64,000 bases of DNA from Paludibacteraceae bacterium (GCA_024399955.1 JAKSNH010000007.1:62001-126000), one strand, 5' to 3'; positions 34,612 to 43,138 are shown, counted from the first letter of the stretch. A program made the numbers and translations. Notes: generated by a model not told the origin, from the letters alone.

Positions 34612-35487
34612 ATGAAAACATTCCCAGCTAGTCAATTGATTATCAATGCTGATGGTTCTGCTTTCCATCTTCATTTAAAACCTGAGTTTTTGGCCGATAA
34701 AATTATCCTTGTTGGTGATCAGGATCGCGTTAATATGGTTGCTTCTTTCTTTGATGAAGGCAGTATAGAGTGCGATGTACAAAGTCGTGAGTTCCATACT
34801 ATTACCGGTAAGTACAAAGGTAAACGCATCACGTGTATCTCTACAGGTATCGGTACTGATAACTGCGATATCGTAATGAACGAGATTGATGCTTTGGCTA
34901 ATATTGATTTTGCTACTCGTCAAGAGAAAGCGGAGAAACGTCACTTGGAGTTGATTCGTATCGGCACATGCGGTGGTATGCAAGAGGATATTCCATTGGG
35001 CACTTTCTTGGTTAGTCAGAAGAGTATTGGTTTTGATGGTGTGTTAGCTTTCTATAAGGATCGCGATAAGATTGCTGATCTTGGTTTTGAGAAGGCTCTT
35101 GTGGATTATATTCATTATCCGGAAAAGGCTGCTCGTCCATATGTCGTTGCTGCTAATTCCGAATTAGTAGATCGCATTGCCGGTACAGATATGATGCGTG
35201 GTTGCACCATCGCTGCTAATGGTTTCTATGGCCCACAAGGTCGTGTATTGCGTGTGGATTTGGCAGTGCCTGATATCAATGAGCGTATTACGGATTTCCG
35301 TTATGAGGGTCAACGTATTACCAACTATGAGATGGAGGGTAGCTGTATTGCCGGTCTGGCTCTGCATATGGGGCACAAAGCCATGACGGTATGTTGCGTC
35401 ATCGCTCAGCGTAAAGTAGAGGCTGCTAATACCGATTACAAACCAAGAATCAAGGAGTTGGTTCGTACCGTCCTGGAGCGTTATTAA
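34612..35487 (+). CDS. Nucleoside phosphorylase (uridine phosphorylase-like)
   Basis: The 291-residue protein has the NP-I family motifs ILVGDQDRVNMVASFF, ISTGIGTDNCDIVMNEIDAL, RIGTCGGMQEDIPLGTF and TNYEMEGSCIAGLALHMG, where Glu of the MEG motif contacts ribose. It would cleave a pyrimidine or purine nucleoside with phosphate during salvage. It lies 1 bp before the peptidase gene. Uridine is the likeliest substrate, but this is not certain. Confidence 0.9.
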   Translation: MKTFPASQLIINADGSAFHLHLKPEFLADKIILVGDQDRVNMVASFFDEGSIECDVQSREFHTITGKYKGKRITCISTGIGTDNCDIVMNEIDALANIDFATRQEKAEKRHLELIRIGTCGGMQEDIPLGTFLVSQKSIGFDGVLAFYKDRDKIADLGFEKALVDYIHYPEKAARPYVVAANSELVDRIAGTDMMRGCTIAANGFYGPQGRVLRVDLAVPDINERITDFRYEGQRITNYEMEGSCIAGLALHMGHKAMTVCCVIAQRKVEAANTDYKPRIKELVRTVLERY

Positions 35488-35488
35488 T

Positions 35489-37477
35489 ATGAAACATACT
35501 ATTTTCTGTCTGTTATCTGGTATGATGCTTTTGGCATCATGCCAGAAGCAAACTGAGTTTTCTTATTCGGTGGATCGTTTTTACGACATAGAAGTATTGC
35601 GCTATCAAGTGCCTGGTTTTGAACAGTTAACTCTGCCTCAAAAGACGTTGGTTTATTACTTGACAGAGGCGGCTTTACAGGGACGAGATATATTATTTGA
35701 CCAAAATGGTCGATATAACTTGCGTATCCGTCGTACTTTAGAGGCTTTATATACACAATATCCCTATGCCAAGGACACCGAAGAATACCAACAGTTGGAG
35801 AACTACCTCAAACGGGTGTGGTTTAGCAATGGTATCCATCACCACTACAGTTCGGATAAGTTTCTGCCGGAGTTTACTCAGGAGTGGTTTGTTGAGGCTT
35901 GTGCCGCTGCGCGGGTGTACTATGACGAGGCTATCCTTCCTGTTATGTTTGACCCGGTGGTTATGCCTAAACGTACCACGCAAGCTGATGGTGTAGACTT
36001 GGTTTTAGGTTCAGCCGGTAATTATTATGGTGAGGGTGTAACCCAAGCCGAGGCAGAGGCATGGTATGAGAGTCATAAGGACACGTCCGATGAACCGCTT
36101 TGGATAGGACTGAATAGTCAGTTATGTAAGGACTCAACCGGTGCTATCTATGAACGTGTGTACAAGATGGGTGGTCTATACGGAACGGCATTGGAGAAAG
36201 TTAATTATTGGCTTGAGAAAGCTTTGTCGGTAGCTGAGACAGATGAGCAACGCGAGGTTATTGCACATCTTATTGAGTTTAATCGTTCTGGGAATCTGCG
36301 CTCTTTCAATGCATATTGTATAGCTTGGGTGAAGGATTTACAAAGCAAGGTGGATTTCGTGAATGGTTTTACAGAGACTTATACCGATCCATTGGGCATT
36401 ACAGGGACTTGGGAGTCGTTAGTTAATTTCAAGGATGAAGAGGCAACTCATCGCACTGAGATTATTTCGGCTAATGCGCAATGGTTTGAAGACCATTCAA
36501 CTACCGATCCTATTTATAAGAAAGAGGAGGTGAAGGGTGTGAGCGCCAAGGTGATTACTGCTGCCATCTTAGCAGGTGATTGTTATCCGGCAACCCCTAT
36601 AGGTATTAACTTGCCCAATGCAAATTGGATTAGAAAAGCGTATGGCTCAAAGTCTGTGACGATAGATAATTTAGTGCAAGCATACAACGAGTCTGCCAAG
36701 GGGAATGGCTTTAATGAGGAGTTTATGATTGATGATGAGATTCGTCAACGTTATGAGCAATATGGTGCCCGTTGTGGTGACTTACATACCGATTTACACG
36801 AGTGCGTAGGTCATGGTTCCGGTAAACTGATGCCAGGGGTGAGCAAGGATGCACTTAAGGAGCATGCTTCCACGATTGAGGAAACGCGTGCAGACCTCTT
36901 TGCATTGTATTTCTTAGCAGATGCTAAGTTGGTTGAGTTAGGGCTATTGCCTAATCAAGAGGCTTATAAAGCTGCTTATTACCAACAGCTAATGAATGGT
37001 TTAATGACTCAATTAGTGCGTATTGAACCCGGTAAAGACATTGAGGAAGCACACATGCGTAATCGTCAACTCATTGCAGCATGGGTGTATGACCATTGTG
37101 AAAATGGCGAAATGGCCATTGTTGAGAGAGATGGTAAGCATTACTTGCAAATCAATGATTACGATGGTGTTCGTCGAGTAGTAGGCAATATGTTAGCAGA
37201 AATACAACGTATTACTTCCGAAGGAGATTACGCTGCAGCAAAAGAGATGGTAGAAGCTTATGCTGTGAAAGTTGATCAGGATTTGCATCAAGAGATGTTG
37301 ACACGTTATGCAGCATTGAATTTGGCTCCGTATAAAGGTTTTGTCAATCCCGTTTATCGCGCTATTTACGACAAAAAAGGTAATATAAAGGACGTTAAGA
37401 TTGATTATTCGGAAGGTTACGTAGCACAGCATTTGCGTTATAGCAACGACTATTCGACACTGCCGGATATCAACTAA
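35489..37477 (+). CDS. M49 dipeptidyl-peptidase III-like lipoprotein
   Basis: The 662-residue protein starts with a lipoprotein signal (LLSGMMLLASC, Cys at about 18). It carries the M49 zinc motifs HECVGH (about residue 437) and EETRAD, about 30 residues apart, matching HExxGH and EECRAD. It would remove dipeptides from peptide N-termini, outside the cytoplasm, fitting a peptide-using Bacteroidales. It is shorter than eukaryotic DPP III (about 730). The fused aroA-GT gene starts 3 bp downstream. Confidence 0.9.
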   Translation: MKHTIFCLLSGMMLLASCQKQTEFSYSVDRFYDIEVLRYQVPGFEQLTLPQKTLVYYLTEAALQGRDILFDQNGRYNLRIRRTLEALYTQYPYAKDTEEYQQLENYLKRVWFSNGIHHHYSSDKFLPEFTQEWFVEACAAARVYYDEAILPVMFDPVVMPKRTTQADGVDLVLGSAGNYYGEGVTQAEAEAWYESHKDTSDEPLWIGLNSQLCKDSTGAIYERVYKMGGLYGTALEKVNYWLEKALSVAETDEQREVIAHLIEFNRSGNLRSFNAYCIAWVKDLQSKVDFVNGFTETYTDPLGITGTWESLVNFKDEEATHRTEIISANAQWFEDHSTTDPIYKKEEVKGVSAKVITAAILAGDCYPATPIGINLPNANWIRKAYGSKSVTIDNLVQAYNESAKGNGFNEEFMIDDEIRQRYEQYGARCGDLHTDLHECVGHGSGKLMPGVSKDALKEHASTIEETRADLFALYFLADAKLVELGLLPNQEAYKAAYYQQLMNGLMTQLVRIEPGKDIEEAHMRNRQLIAAWVYDHCENGEMAIVERDGKHYLQINDYDGVRRVVGNMLAEIQRITSEGDYAAAKEMVEAYAVKVDQDLHQEMLTRYAALNLAPYKGFVNPVYRAIYDKKGNIKDVKIDYSEGYVAQHLRYSNDYSTLPDIN

Positions 37478-37480
37478 TAA

Positions 37481-39253
37481 ATGATTTCAGTTGACTTACC
37501 CATATCAAAGAGTATAGTTAATCGTCGATTGATTATTCAAGCAATGCATGGTGACCCCCTAATGGAGGTCACTTGTGCTATGCCGGATGATGTGCGGTTG
37601 TTGCATGATGCCATAGAACGACTTTGCCAAGTTCAACAAGGACAATCCATCACGATTGATTGTCATAACTGCGGCACGGCAATGCGTTTTCTGACGGCTT
37701 ATTGTGCACAATTAGACGGTTGTGAGGTTGTGCTGACAGGTGATAATCGTATGTATGCACGTCCTATCCAACAAGAAGTGGAGGCGTTGCGCCAATGTGG
37801 AGCGCAGATAACGTATATAGGTACAGAGGGTTTCCCTCCATTGCGGATAAAGGGCACTCATCTATCTCACCAAACCGTGACCATCAATCAGCCATTGTCC
37901 ACTCAGTTCGTTTCGGCCTTGATGTTGATCGGTATAGAGGTGATAACGGATGTGCAATCGCCATATATCCAGATGACCCAACAAATGTTGAGGGGGTATG
38001 ATATAATAGAGCGAGATTGGTCAGCTGCGGCTTTTTGGTATGAGTATGTGGCATTGCATGGTGGGGAGTTGTTGCTGAAAGGCTTGCAGCAAGATTCGTT
38101 GCAAGGAGATAGAGAGGTGGTTGATATCTTCCGTGCATTGGGAGTTGTGACCTATTTTATAAATGCGGGCGCGCGCATTGTACGCGAGCGCGAGACAGAT
38201 AGATCTCCGCTGCAAGTAGATTTTCGGTGTTGTCCGGATCTTTATCCTGCAGTGGCAATCACTTGCCGACAACTGCATAAACCTCTGCGGGCAATAGGAA
38301 CGGACGCTTTACCATATAAGGAGTCCAATCGGTTGGAGGCTGTGGCGCAGTTGCAAGTTAATGCGGATCATCGTATGGCTATGGCATTGATGGCAGCAGA
38401 CTTGCCTTGTAATGATACAGGTTGTATAACCAAGTCTTATCCTCTCTTTAGTCAACAATTAGAGGAAGTAAAACAAGCCGAACCTGCCTATTCAACCTAT
38501 CCATTCACGATCATTATCCCGCGTCGAGGAATCAATGATGATAACTTAGGTAAGAAGCATGCACTTCATCAATTGATACGTGCTGCTACCACGGATTATG
38601 TTTGGATGATGGACGATGATGTTCAACCTTCGATGGCATCACAATGGGGTGGTTTACCATTATCCGGAGCAGATATGTATATATTGCCTTTGCGAATACA
38701 GGGAGGTTTGTCTCTTATAGAACGATTGCAGCAAGCTGAATATGCTGCAATACAAGAACTGACAATGCGAACTGCTAAGAGAGGACGGGCTGTGATGTGT
38801 AGCGGAGCCAATTTGATTGTTAATCGGCAGCGGTGGTTAGAGAGTTATGAAGATTTGCATGCCGATATTCCTTCGGGGGATGATATGTTCGCATTAGAGA
38901 GTTTTCGTCGTCGTGGTTTGCGGATAGAAGCCATTGATGAGCCTGAATATACGGCAACCATTTCGGCTCAAACTTCATTGCGTTCTTTATTGCGTCAGAG
39001 GATGCGCTGGGCCGGTAAAGCTCCGCATTATACGGATGCTTATATTATTCGTTGTGGACGCATAGTAGTCTTGGCTAATCTATGCCAATTGCTATGTCCA
39101 CTAATTCTTTTGATTAAGTTTCCGATTGAGTACTCGCTCATCAAAAAAAGAGACCCAGAGGTCTCTTTTGGAGTAGCGTTACTTTTAGAAGTTCTTTATC
39201 CGTTCTACATGTTACTTTGTTTAGTAGGCGGTTTCTTCCGTAAGCAATGGTAA
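37481..39253 (+). CDS. aroA: EPSP synthase fused to a rearranged GT2 glycosyltransferase
   Basis: The frame is continuous for 590 codons. Residues 1 to about 330 are EPSP synthase: LPISKSIVNRR, NCGTAMRFL, PLSTQFVSALMLIG, DWSAAAFWYEY, DALPYKESNRLEA (from about 275) and ADHRMAMAL (about 295). It should make EPSP for AroC. From residue 342 a GT2-like part begins: FTIIIPRRG, then after only a few residues LGKKHAL, MMDDDVQP (D378-D380), SGDDMF (about 467) and RQRMRWAGK (about 505), ending in membrane helices. The roughly 60 residues with the DDGS(E)D strand normally found between FTIIIPRR and the GKK helix are missing. Either a true fusion or gene-fusion decay is possible. The 3' end also encodes the secG terminator on the opposite strand. 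Confidence 0.85.
   Translation: MISVDLPISKSIVNRRLIIQAMHGDPLMEVTCAMPDDVRLLHDAIERLCQVQQGQSITIDCHNCGTAMRFLTAYCAQLDGCEVVLTGDNRMYARPIQQEVEALRQCGAQITYIGTEGFPPLRIKGTHLSHQTVTINQPLSTQFVSALMLIGIEVITDVQSPYIQMTQQMLRGYDIIERDWSAAAFWYEYVALHGGELLLKGLQQDSLQGDREVVDIFRALGVVTYFINAGARIVRERETDRSPLQVDFRCCPDLYPAVAITCRQLHKPLRAIGTDALPYKESNRLEAVAQLQVNADHRMAMALMAADLPCNDTGCITKSYPLFSQQLEEVKQAEPAYSTYPFTIIIPRRGINDDNLGKKHALHQLIRAATTDYVWMMDDDVQPSMASQWGGLPLSGADMYILPLRIQGGLSLIERLQQAEYAAIQELTMRTAKRGRAVMCSGANLIVNRQRWLESYEDLHADIPSGDDMFALESFRRRGLRIEAIDEPEYTATISAQTSLRSLLRQRMRWAGKAPHYTDAYIIRCGRIVVLANLCQLLCPLILLIKFPIEYSLIKKRDPEVSFGVALLLEVLYPFYMLLCLVGGFFRKQW
39143..39169 (-). terminator. secG terminator located inside the opposing gene
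   Basis: AAAAGAGACC (39146-39155) and GGTCTCTTTT (39160-39169) form a 10-bp stem with loop CAGA. On the minus strand it ends in seven T residues (39149-39143). It lies 85-110 bp past the secG stop, within the 3' coding end of the aroA-GT fusion. Confidence 0.85.
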
Positions 39254-39601
39254 TTATTCAGCTTGATCAGCAGCTTCTTCGCTAAAATTAGCAGCAGGAG
39301 CAGCGGGTTGTGGCAATGCTTCAGCGGCACGCTCAACTTGCTCTGTAATAGCACTATCTTCTGCAGTCATTTCGCGTTGACCTTGTTTAATGCCAACAGC
39401 CAAGATGCTTAAGAAAACGATGATAGCGGCTAATGTCCAGCTGGCTTTCTCAAGGAAATCAGTGGTTTTAGGAGCCCCCATTACTTGGTTGCCACTAGCA
39501 AAACCTGCAGCCAAGCCTCCGCCTTTACTGTTCTGAACCAGAACCAAGAGGATAAGCAGAATAGCTGCGATTACAATAAAAACTGTAAATAGAGTGTACA
39601 T
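39254..39601 (-). CDS. secG: Preprotein translocase subunit SecG
   Basis: The 115-residue protein has two membrane helices (LFTVFIVIAAILLILLVLVQ and SWTLAAIIVFLSILAVGI) around NSKGGGLAAGFASG and NQVMGAPKTTDFLEKA, the classic SecG core. An Ala/Glu-rich tail follows. It joins SecYE in the inner membrane. Its stop codon abuts that of the convergent fusion gene (39253/39254). It has its own promoter at 39643-39674. Confidence 0.95.
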   Translation of the reverse strand: MYTLFTVFIVIAAILLILLVLVQNSKGGGLAAGFASGNQVMGAPKTTDFLEKASWTLAAIIVFLSILAVGIKQGQREMTAEDSAITEQVERAAEALPQPAAPAANFSEEAADQAE

Positions 39602-39642
39602 AGTTGTATTTTTTTTTATAAGTTATTTTCCGAATTAGCGTG

Positions 39643-39674
39643 CAAAATTACATAAAAAATTCGATATATGCAAA
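39643..39674 (-). promoter_or_regulatory. Promoter of secG
   Basis: On the minus strand TTTG (39674-39671), 20 bp, then TAATTTTG (39650-39643). Confidence 0.78.
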
Positions 39675-39679
39675 TTTTT

Positions 39680-40183
39680 TTACCATTTTGCTACGGTATC
39701 GTTGTAAATATTCTCTGCAATTTCCGTAATCATGGTTGCGCAGAGCTCGTCTTGAACGTCAGTTAGCAATTTATTGGCATCAAATGTTTGGAATGCCGTG
39801 TAGGTTTTTTCAAAACTCTCTTCGGGCTTTTTGTTGTTGGTGAAACGTACGCGTACTGTGATGGTTAGTTTAGTTTCGCTGGCGTAACTATCTGCGGCAA
39901 TAGCCATTTGTGCAATATCGTAACCGGTTATCTCTCCTTCTAATTCCAGGTCACCATTTTTTCGCAATATCTCCAATCGTGTTTGACGGGCAAACAAGTC
40001 TCGGATTCCTTCGCTTAGGTCATTGCTTAATGGAGGATAGACCAAAGCGGCCATATTGGGGAAGTCGGCAATGGATATGCTATGTGTTGTGGAGTAATCA
40101 ATACTGGCACCATTGAATTTGTAACTAATGGCGCATCCCGGCATCAAGAGTAATACGGCTATAAGTGATAGGATTTTTTTCAT
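39680..40183 (-). CDS. lptE: LptE-like LPS-assembly lipoprotein
   Basis: The 167-residue protein has a lipoprotein signal (LIAVLLLMPGC, Cys at 17) and then YKFNGASIDYSTTHSISIAD, DLFARQTRLEI, GDLELEGEITGY and KLTITVRVRFTN, the pattern of Bacteroidota LptE. It should plug LptD at the outer membrane for LPS insertion, which T9SS cargo attachment to A-LPS also depends on. It follows the AAA+ regulator by 13 bp. Confidence 0.85.
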   Translation of the reverse strand: MKKILSLIAVLLLMPGCAISYKFNGASIDYSTTHSISIADFPNMAALVYPPLSNDLSEGIRDLFARQTRLEILRKNGDLELEGEITGYDIAQMAIAADSYASETKLTITVRVRFTNNKKPEESFEKTYTAFQTFDANKLLTDVQDELCATMITEIAENIYNDTVAKW

Positions 40184-40196
40184 GTTACGTAGTGTG

Positions 40197-41357
40197 TTAG
40201 ATTCCGTATTCTTTTATTTTGCGGTATAATGTTCTTTCTGACATGCCTAACATCTTGGCAGCTTCTCGGCGATTGCCTTGACTTTTTTCTAAGGCGCGAA
40301 GGGTTTGCTCCTTGGCTATCTCGTCAATACTGCTCACATCTTCAGTATATTCTTCGGCCTCTTCGGCATCGGTATATGAATGAATGGGAGTGTCCACGAT
40401 AGGAGTGCGAGGTTCCGTAGAATTGCGCATAAGGTCTTGTATCTGTTGCCTCATATCGCGCATATCCCGTTTCATATCAAAGAGTATTTTATACAGGATT
40501 TCCCGTTCGTTCATGAAATTGTCCTCTCGTGCAGCGGTCTTTCCTAATACGATAGCATGTGTGCCTTCGTTAGCGGGAAGGTACTTGCGCAACGTGTCGG
40601 CGGATATGTCATGGTTTTTCTCAATGACGCTGATTTGTTCGGCTATGTTTTTTAGTTGACGTACATTACCATTCCAATAGTAACTCTTGAGCAATTCAGT
40701 CGCCTCCTCGTTCAGCCTAACAGCAGGCATACAATATTTGTCGCTACAATCGATGGCGAACTTATGGAATAGCATTGGGATATCTTCTTTGCGGTCACGC
40801 AGGGCCGGCACTTTGATTTCTACTGTATTGAGACGATAATAGAGGTCTTCACGGAACTTACCTTCTTGGATGGCTTGTTGCATATCTAAGTTAGTAGCCG
40901 CCACTACGCGCACATTAGTTTTTTGTACTGTGCTGGATCCCATTCGGATGAATTCGCCGGTTTCTAAGACGCGCAGTAGGCGTACTTGGGTGGCAAGAGG
41001 CAATTCACCGACTTCATCTAAGAATAACGTGCCGCCATTGGCTATTTCAAAGTACCCTTTGCGGTCGGCTTTGGCATCGGTGAATGCACCTTTTTCGTGC
41101 CCGAATAATTCGCTATCAATAGTCCCTTCGGGGATAGCTCCGCAGTTAATGGCGAAATATGGTCCGTGCTTGCGAGCGCTGTATGTGTGAATAATCTGTG
41201 GGAAGAATTCTTTACCGGATCCTGATTCGCCGGTTACTAATACACTCAAATCCGTCAAGGCGACTTGTACAGCCACTTCGATTGCACGATTCAAACGGTC
41301 ATTTTGACCGATGATACCAAATCGCTGTTTGATGTTTTGTAACTCTTGCGATGTCAT
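40197..41357 (-). CDS. Sigma54-type AAA+ enhancer-binding protein without receiver domain
   Basis: I place the start at the ATG at 41357 (MTSQELQNIKQRFGIIG, 386 residues); a longer frame reads through the tmRNA gene and is spurious. The AAA+ domain has Walker A GESGSGKE, the loop ELFGHEKGAFTDAKADRKG, Walker B GTLFLDEVGEL and the R-finger region FREDLYYRLN. The Fis-type HTH ends the protein (NRREAAKMLGMSERTLYRKI). The sigma54-contact loop reads GAFTDA instead of GAFTGA. There is no N-terminal sensor domain, so regulation must come from elsewhere. It begins 3 nt after the 3' end of ssrA and is followed by lptE. Confidence 0.9.
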   Translation of the reverse strand: MTSQELQNIKQRFGIIGQNDRLNRAIEVAVQVALTDLSVLVTGESGSGKEFFPQIIHTYSARKHGPYFAINCGAIPEGTIDSELFGHEKGAFTDAKADRKGYFEIANGGTLFLDEVGELPLATQVRLLRVLETGEFIRMGSSTVQKTNVRVVAATNLDMQQAIQEGKFREDLYYRLNTVEIKVPALRDRKEDIPMLFHKFAIDCSDKYCMPAVRLNEEATELLKSYYWNGNVRQLKNIAEQISVIEKNHDISADTLRKYLPANEGTHAIVLGKTAAREDNFMNEREILYKILFDMKRDMRDMRQQIQDLMRNSTEPRTPIVDTPIHSYTDAEEAEEYTEDVSSIDEIAKEQTLRALEKSQGNRREAAKMLGMSERTLYRKIKEYGI

Positions 41358-41359
41358 AG

Positions 41360-41749
41360 TGGAGATAGTGGGAGTCGAACCCACGTCCAAACAAGGAATC
41401 AATATGCTTTCTACATGCTTATCTTGGCCTGCATTTTCGAGCTTTAACAAGACCCAAGCCACCAATTAAAGCCTTATCTGCTATGGTTTCGTTGACGCAT
41501 CGCAGCCTACGTCAACTATCTTCGCAATTTCTGCACCACTATATCCATTCAGCCGCGAAGCCGGGCTTGGAGTGATGTCTCGTCTCCCAACCTTGTCGGG
41601 AGAAAAAGGTGATCCTACTATGCTTCAGATCAAGCAGCGAGAGCTACATTGTTGTTGCCAGTTAAACTGTTGGACCCTAAGTACGAGCGGTGTCCATGCT
41701 CGGCATGCTTACATACCTATTCTGCCTGCTGTCAAAACCAATTATCCCC
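41360..41749 (-). ncRNA. ssrA: tmRNA (ssrA)
   Basis: The 390-nt gene begins GGGGATAATTGGTTTTGACA and ends with a T arm (GTTCGACTC) and TATCTCC plus A. The first and last 7 nt pair, allowing one G-U. The internal reading frame is GGC AAC AAC AAT GTA GCT and so on, encoding GNNNVALAA then TGA (41659-41630), the Bacteroidota type of proteolysis tag. It rescues stalled ribosomes with SmpB. CCA is not encoded. The canonical promoter at 41783-41814 is divergent from the next gene. Confidence 0.95.
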
Positions 41750-41782
41750 ATTTTTGTGACCACACTTGGCCAAAATATGGTG

Positions 41783-41850
41783 CAAAATTACAAAGAATTT
41801 CTGAATTGTGCAAATTTATTTGCATATATGTCTTTTTTTTTGTACCTTTG
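41783..41850. promoter_or_regulatory. Divergent promoters of ssrA and the second Wzz-like gene
   Basis: Minus strand: TTTG (41814-41811), 20 bp, TAATTTTG (41790-41783), for ssrA. Plus strand: TTTG (41819-41822), 20 bp, TACCTTTG (41843-41850), for the gene at 41871. The two -33 boxes are 4 bp apart. Confidence 0.8.
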
Positions 41851-41870
41851 CAGCCAAAATTAGAACTAAA

Positions 41871-42863
41871 ATGGAAAAAACACACATGGAAACGAACAAA
41901 GAAATGACTTTGCTAGAGTTTTTGCAGCTTATTGTACGTGGCATTGTATGGCTGTTCTCTACTATTTGGAAAGGTATTGTATTTTGTCTTAAACTCTTTT
42001 ACCGTAAGTGGTGGGTTGTGTTAGGTATGGGTTTGTTGGCTTTGGTTGTGGCTGCGTACTATAATCGTCCTGGTCACCGCGCGTACGAAGTAAATGCGCG
42101 CGTTAATTTATATGGTGCTGATTTGTATCATGTGGAAGAGACGTATCGTCAAATAGCGAATGCTCCTACTTTTCCGGTTTCTGGATTACAAACCGATTTG
42201 TCCGAGTTGTTGAATCTTCCGGCTTCGGAAACATGGATTTTAGGATGGTTCTCTAGTTATCGTGTTTTAACGAATCCTGTTGGTGCTAAATGGGTGGATT
42301 TCTCCAATTACGCTGTTGGCGTTGGTTTAGATACAACTGTTGTGCGTGTGGTGAATAATGAATTACTATTGCGTTTCCGTACCAAACATCCGGATAAAGC
42401 GGCGATGGTTGGAGAGGCTATTGTGGCTTATTTGAATAGTAATCCTGTGATTCAAGGTGAGTATAGACTGTATCGTCAACAATTATCGGAGGATTTGCAA
42501 CGTCAAACGGCTCAATTAGTTTTGCTTGATTCTATTTCGAGGGCTTTTTATAAGGCTCAAGTTAATGCAGCTCCTGCCCTTACTAGAGAGAAACAAAATA
42601 TCTTGGTAGGACATCAAGAGCTGACGTTGATGAATGAAGACATTGACAAAGTGTATCAGCGTAAAGCGAAGATTGAGAAGGAACTTGCTCTTAGTACGAG
42701 CCCTGTGGTAATAGCGAATCAGTTTGTAGTGAATATCTTACCTGTGCACCATCGTTATCTCTTCCCTATTGGTATTGCTATCATTGGCTTGATACTGGGT
42801 ATGATTTTAGCATGCGCTATAGAGCATTGGAAAGAGTGGCTTCAAGTGTTGAGAGAAAAATAG
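41871..42863 (+). CDS. Wzz-like chain-length determinant family protein
   Basis: The start at 41871 fits the promoter; an in-frame upstream ATG at 41808 lies upstream of the -7 box. The 330-residue protein has an N-terminal hydrophobic region (two segments: VRGIVWLFSTIWKGIVFCL and WWVVLGMGLLALVVAAYY), a periplasmic region with YEVNARVNLYGADLYHVEE and a helical hairpin (EYRLYRQQLSEDLQRQTAQL), and a C-terminal membrane segment (FPIGIAIIGLILGMILACA). It should tune polysaccharide chain length or assist export. It is a second such gene in the window, distinct from that at 21315. Confidence 0.8.
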   Translation: MEKTHMETNKEMTLLEFLQLIVRGIVWLFSTIWKGIVFCLKLFYRKWWVVLGMGLLALVVAAYYNRPGHRAYEVNARVNLYGADLYHVEETYRQIANAPTFPVSGLQTDLSELLNLPASETWILGWFSSYRVLTNPVGAKWVDFSNYAVGVGLDTTVVRVVNNELLLRFRTKHPDKAAMVGEAIVAYLNSNPVIQGEYRLYRQQLSEDLQRQTAQLVLLDSISRAFYKAQVNAAPALTREKQNILVGHQELTLMNEDIDKVYQRKAKIEKELALSTSPVVIANQFVVNILPVHHRYLFPIGIAIIGLILGMILACAIEHWKEWLQVLREK

Positions 42864-42882
42864 AAATGTCTTACAAGTTACA

Positions 42883-42918
42883 AAAAAAGCATTTGAAAGT
42901 GGACTTTCAAATGCTTTT
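42883..42918. terminator. Bidirectional terminator between Wzz-like gene and tRNA-Arg
   Basis: A palindrome of 15-16 bp per arm (AAAGCATTTGAAAGT and its complement) has A-run and T-run on its flanks. It ends the plus-strand gene and the minus-strand tRNA transcript. Confidence 0.88.
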
Positions 42919-42933
42919 TTATTTTCAATTTTG

Positions 42934-43007
42934 TGATCCATGCAGGATTCAAACCTGCAACCCCCACATCCGTAGTGTGGTACTCTATTCAGTTGAGCTA
43001 ATGGACC
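42934..43007 (-). tRNA. tRNA-Arg (ACG anticodon)
   Basis: The 74-nt cloverleaf has acceptor GGTCCAT/ATGGATC (one G-U), anticodon stem CCACA/TGTGG with loop CTACGGA, and T arm GCAGG-TTTGAAT-CCTGC. The anticodon ACG, presumably with A34 changed to inosine, reads CGU, CGC and CGA. CCA is not encoded. It has its own promoter and terminator. Confidence 0.92.
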
Positions 43008-43039
43008 CCTATTTCGAGTGATTTTCTCAAAAGCGACTG

Positions 43040-43071
43040 CAAAAGTACAGTTTTTTTTTGATATGAACAAA
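43040..43071 (-). promoter_or_regulatory. Promoter of tRNA-Arg
   Basis: On the minus strand TTTG (43071-43068), 20 bp, then TACTTTTG (43047-43040). Confidence 0.78.
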
Positions 43072-43087
43072 TTTATTTGCATTTTTT

Positions 43088-43119
43088 TTTGTTTTTTTGC
43101 CATTTTTTTTGTAATTTTG
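43088..43119 (+). promoter_or_regulatory. Promoter of the vWA-like lipoprotein gene
   Basis: TTTG (43088-43091), 20 bp, then TAATTTTG (43112-43119), 19 bp before the ATG. Confidence 0.7.
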
Positions 43120-43138
43120 CAGCCAAAATCAATAATTT

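Noticed and set aside
41358..41465. 36-residue N-terminal extension of the AAA+ regulator
   Set aside because: It is the 3' part of ssrA read as protein. The peptide translates the tRNA-like end of tmRNA.
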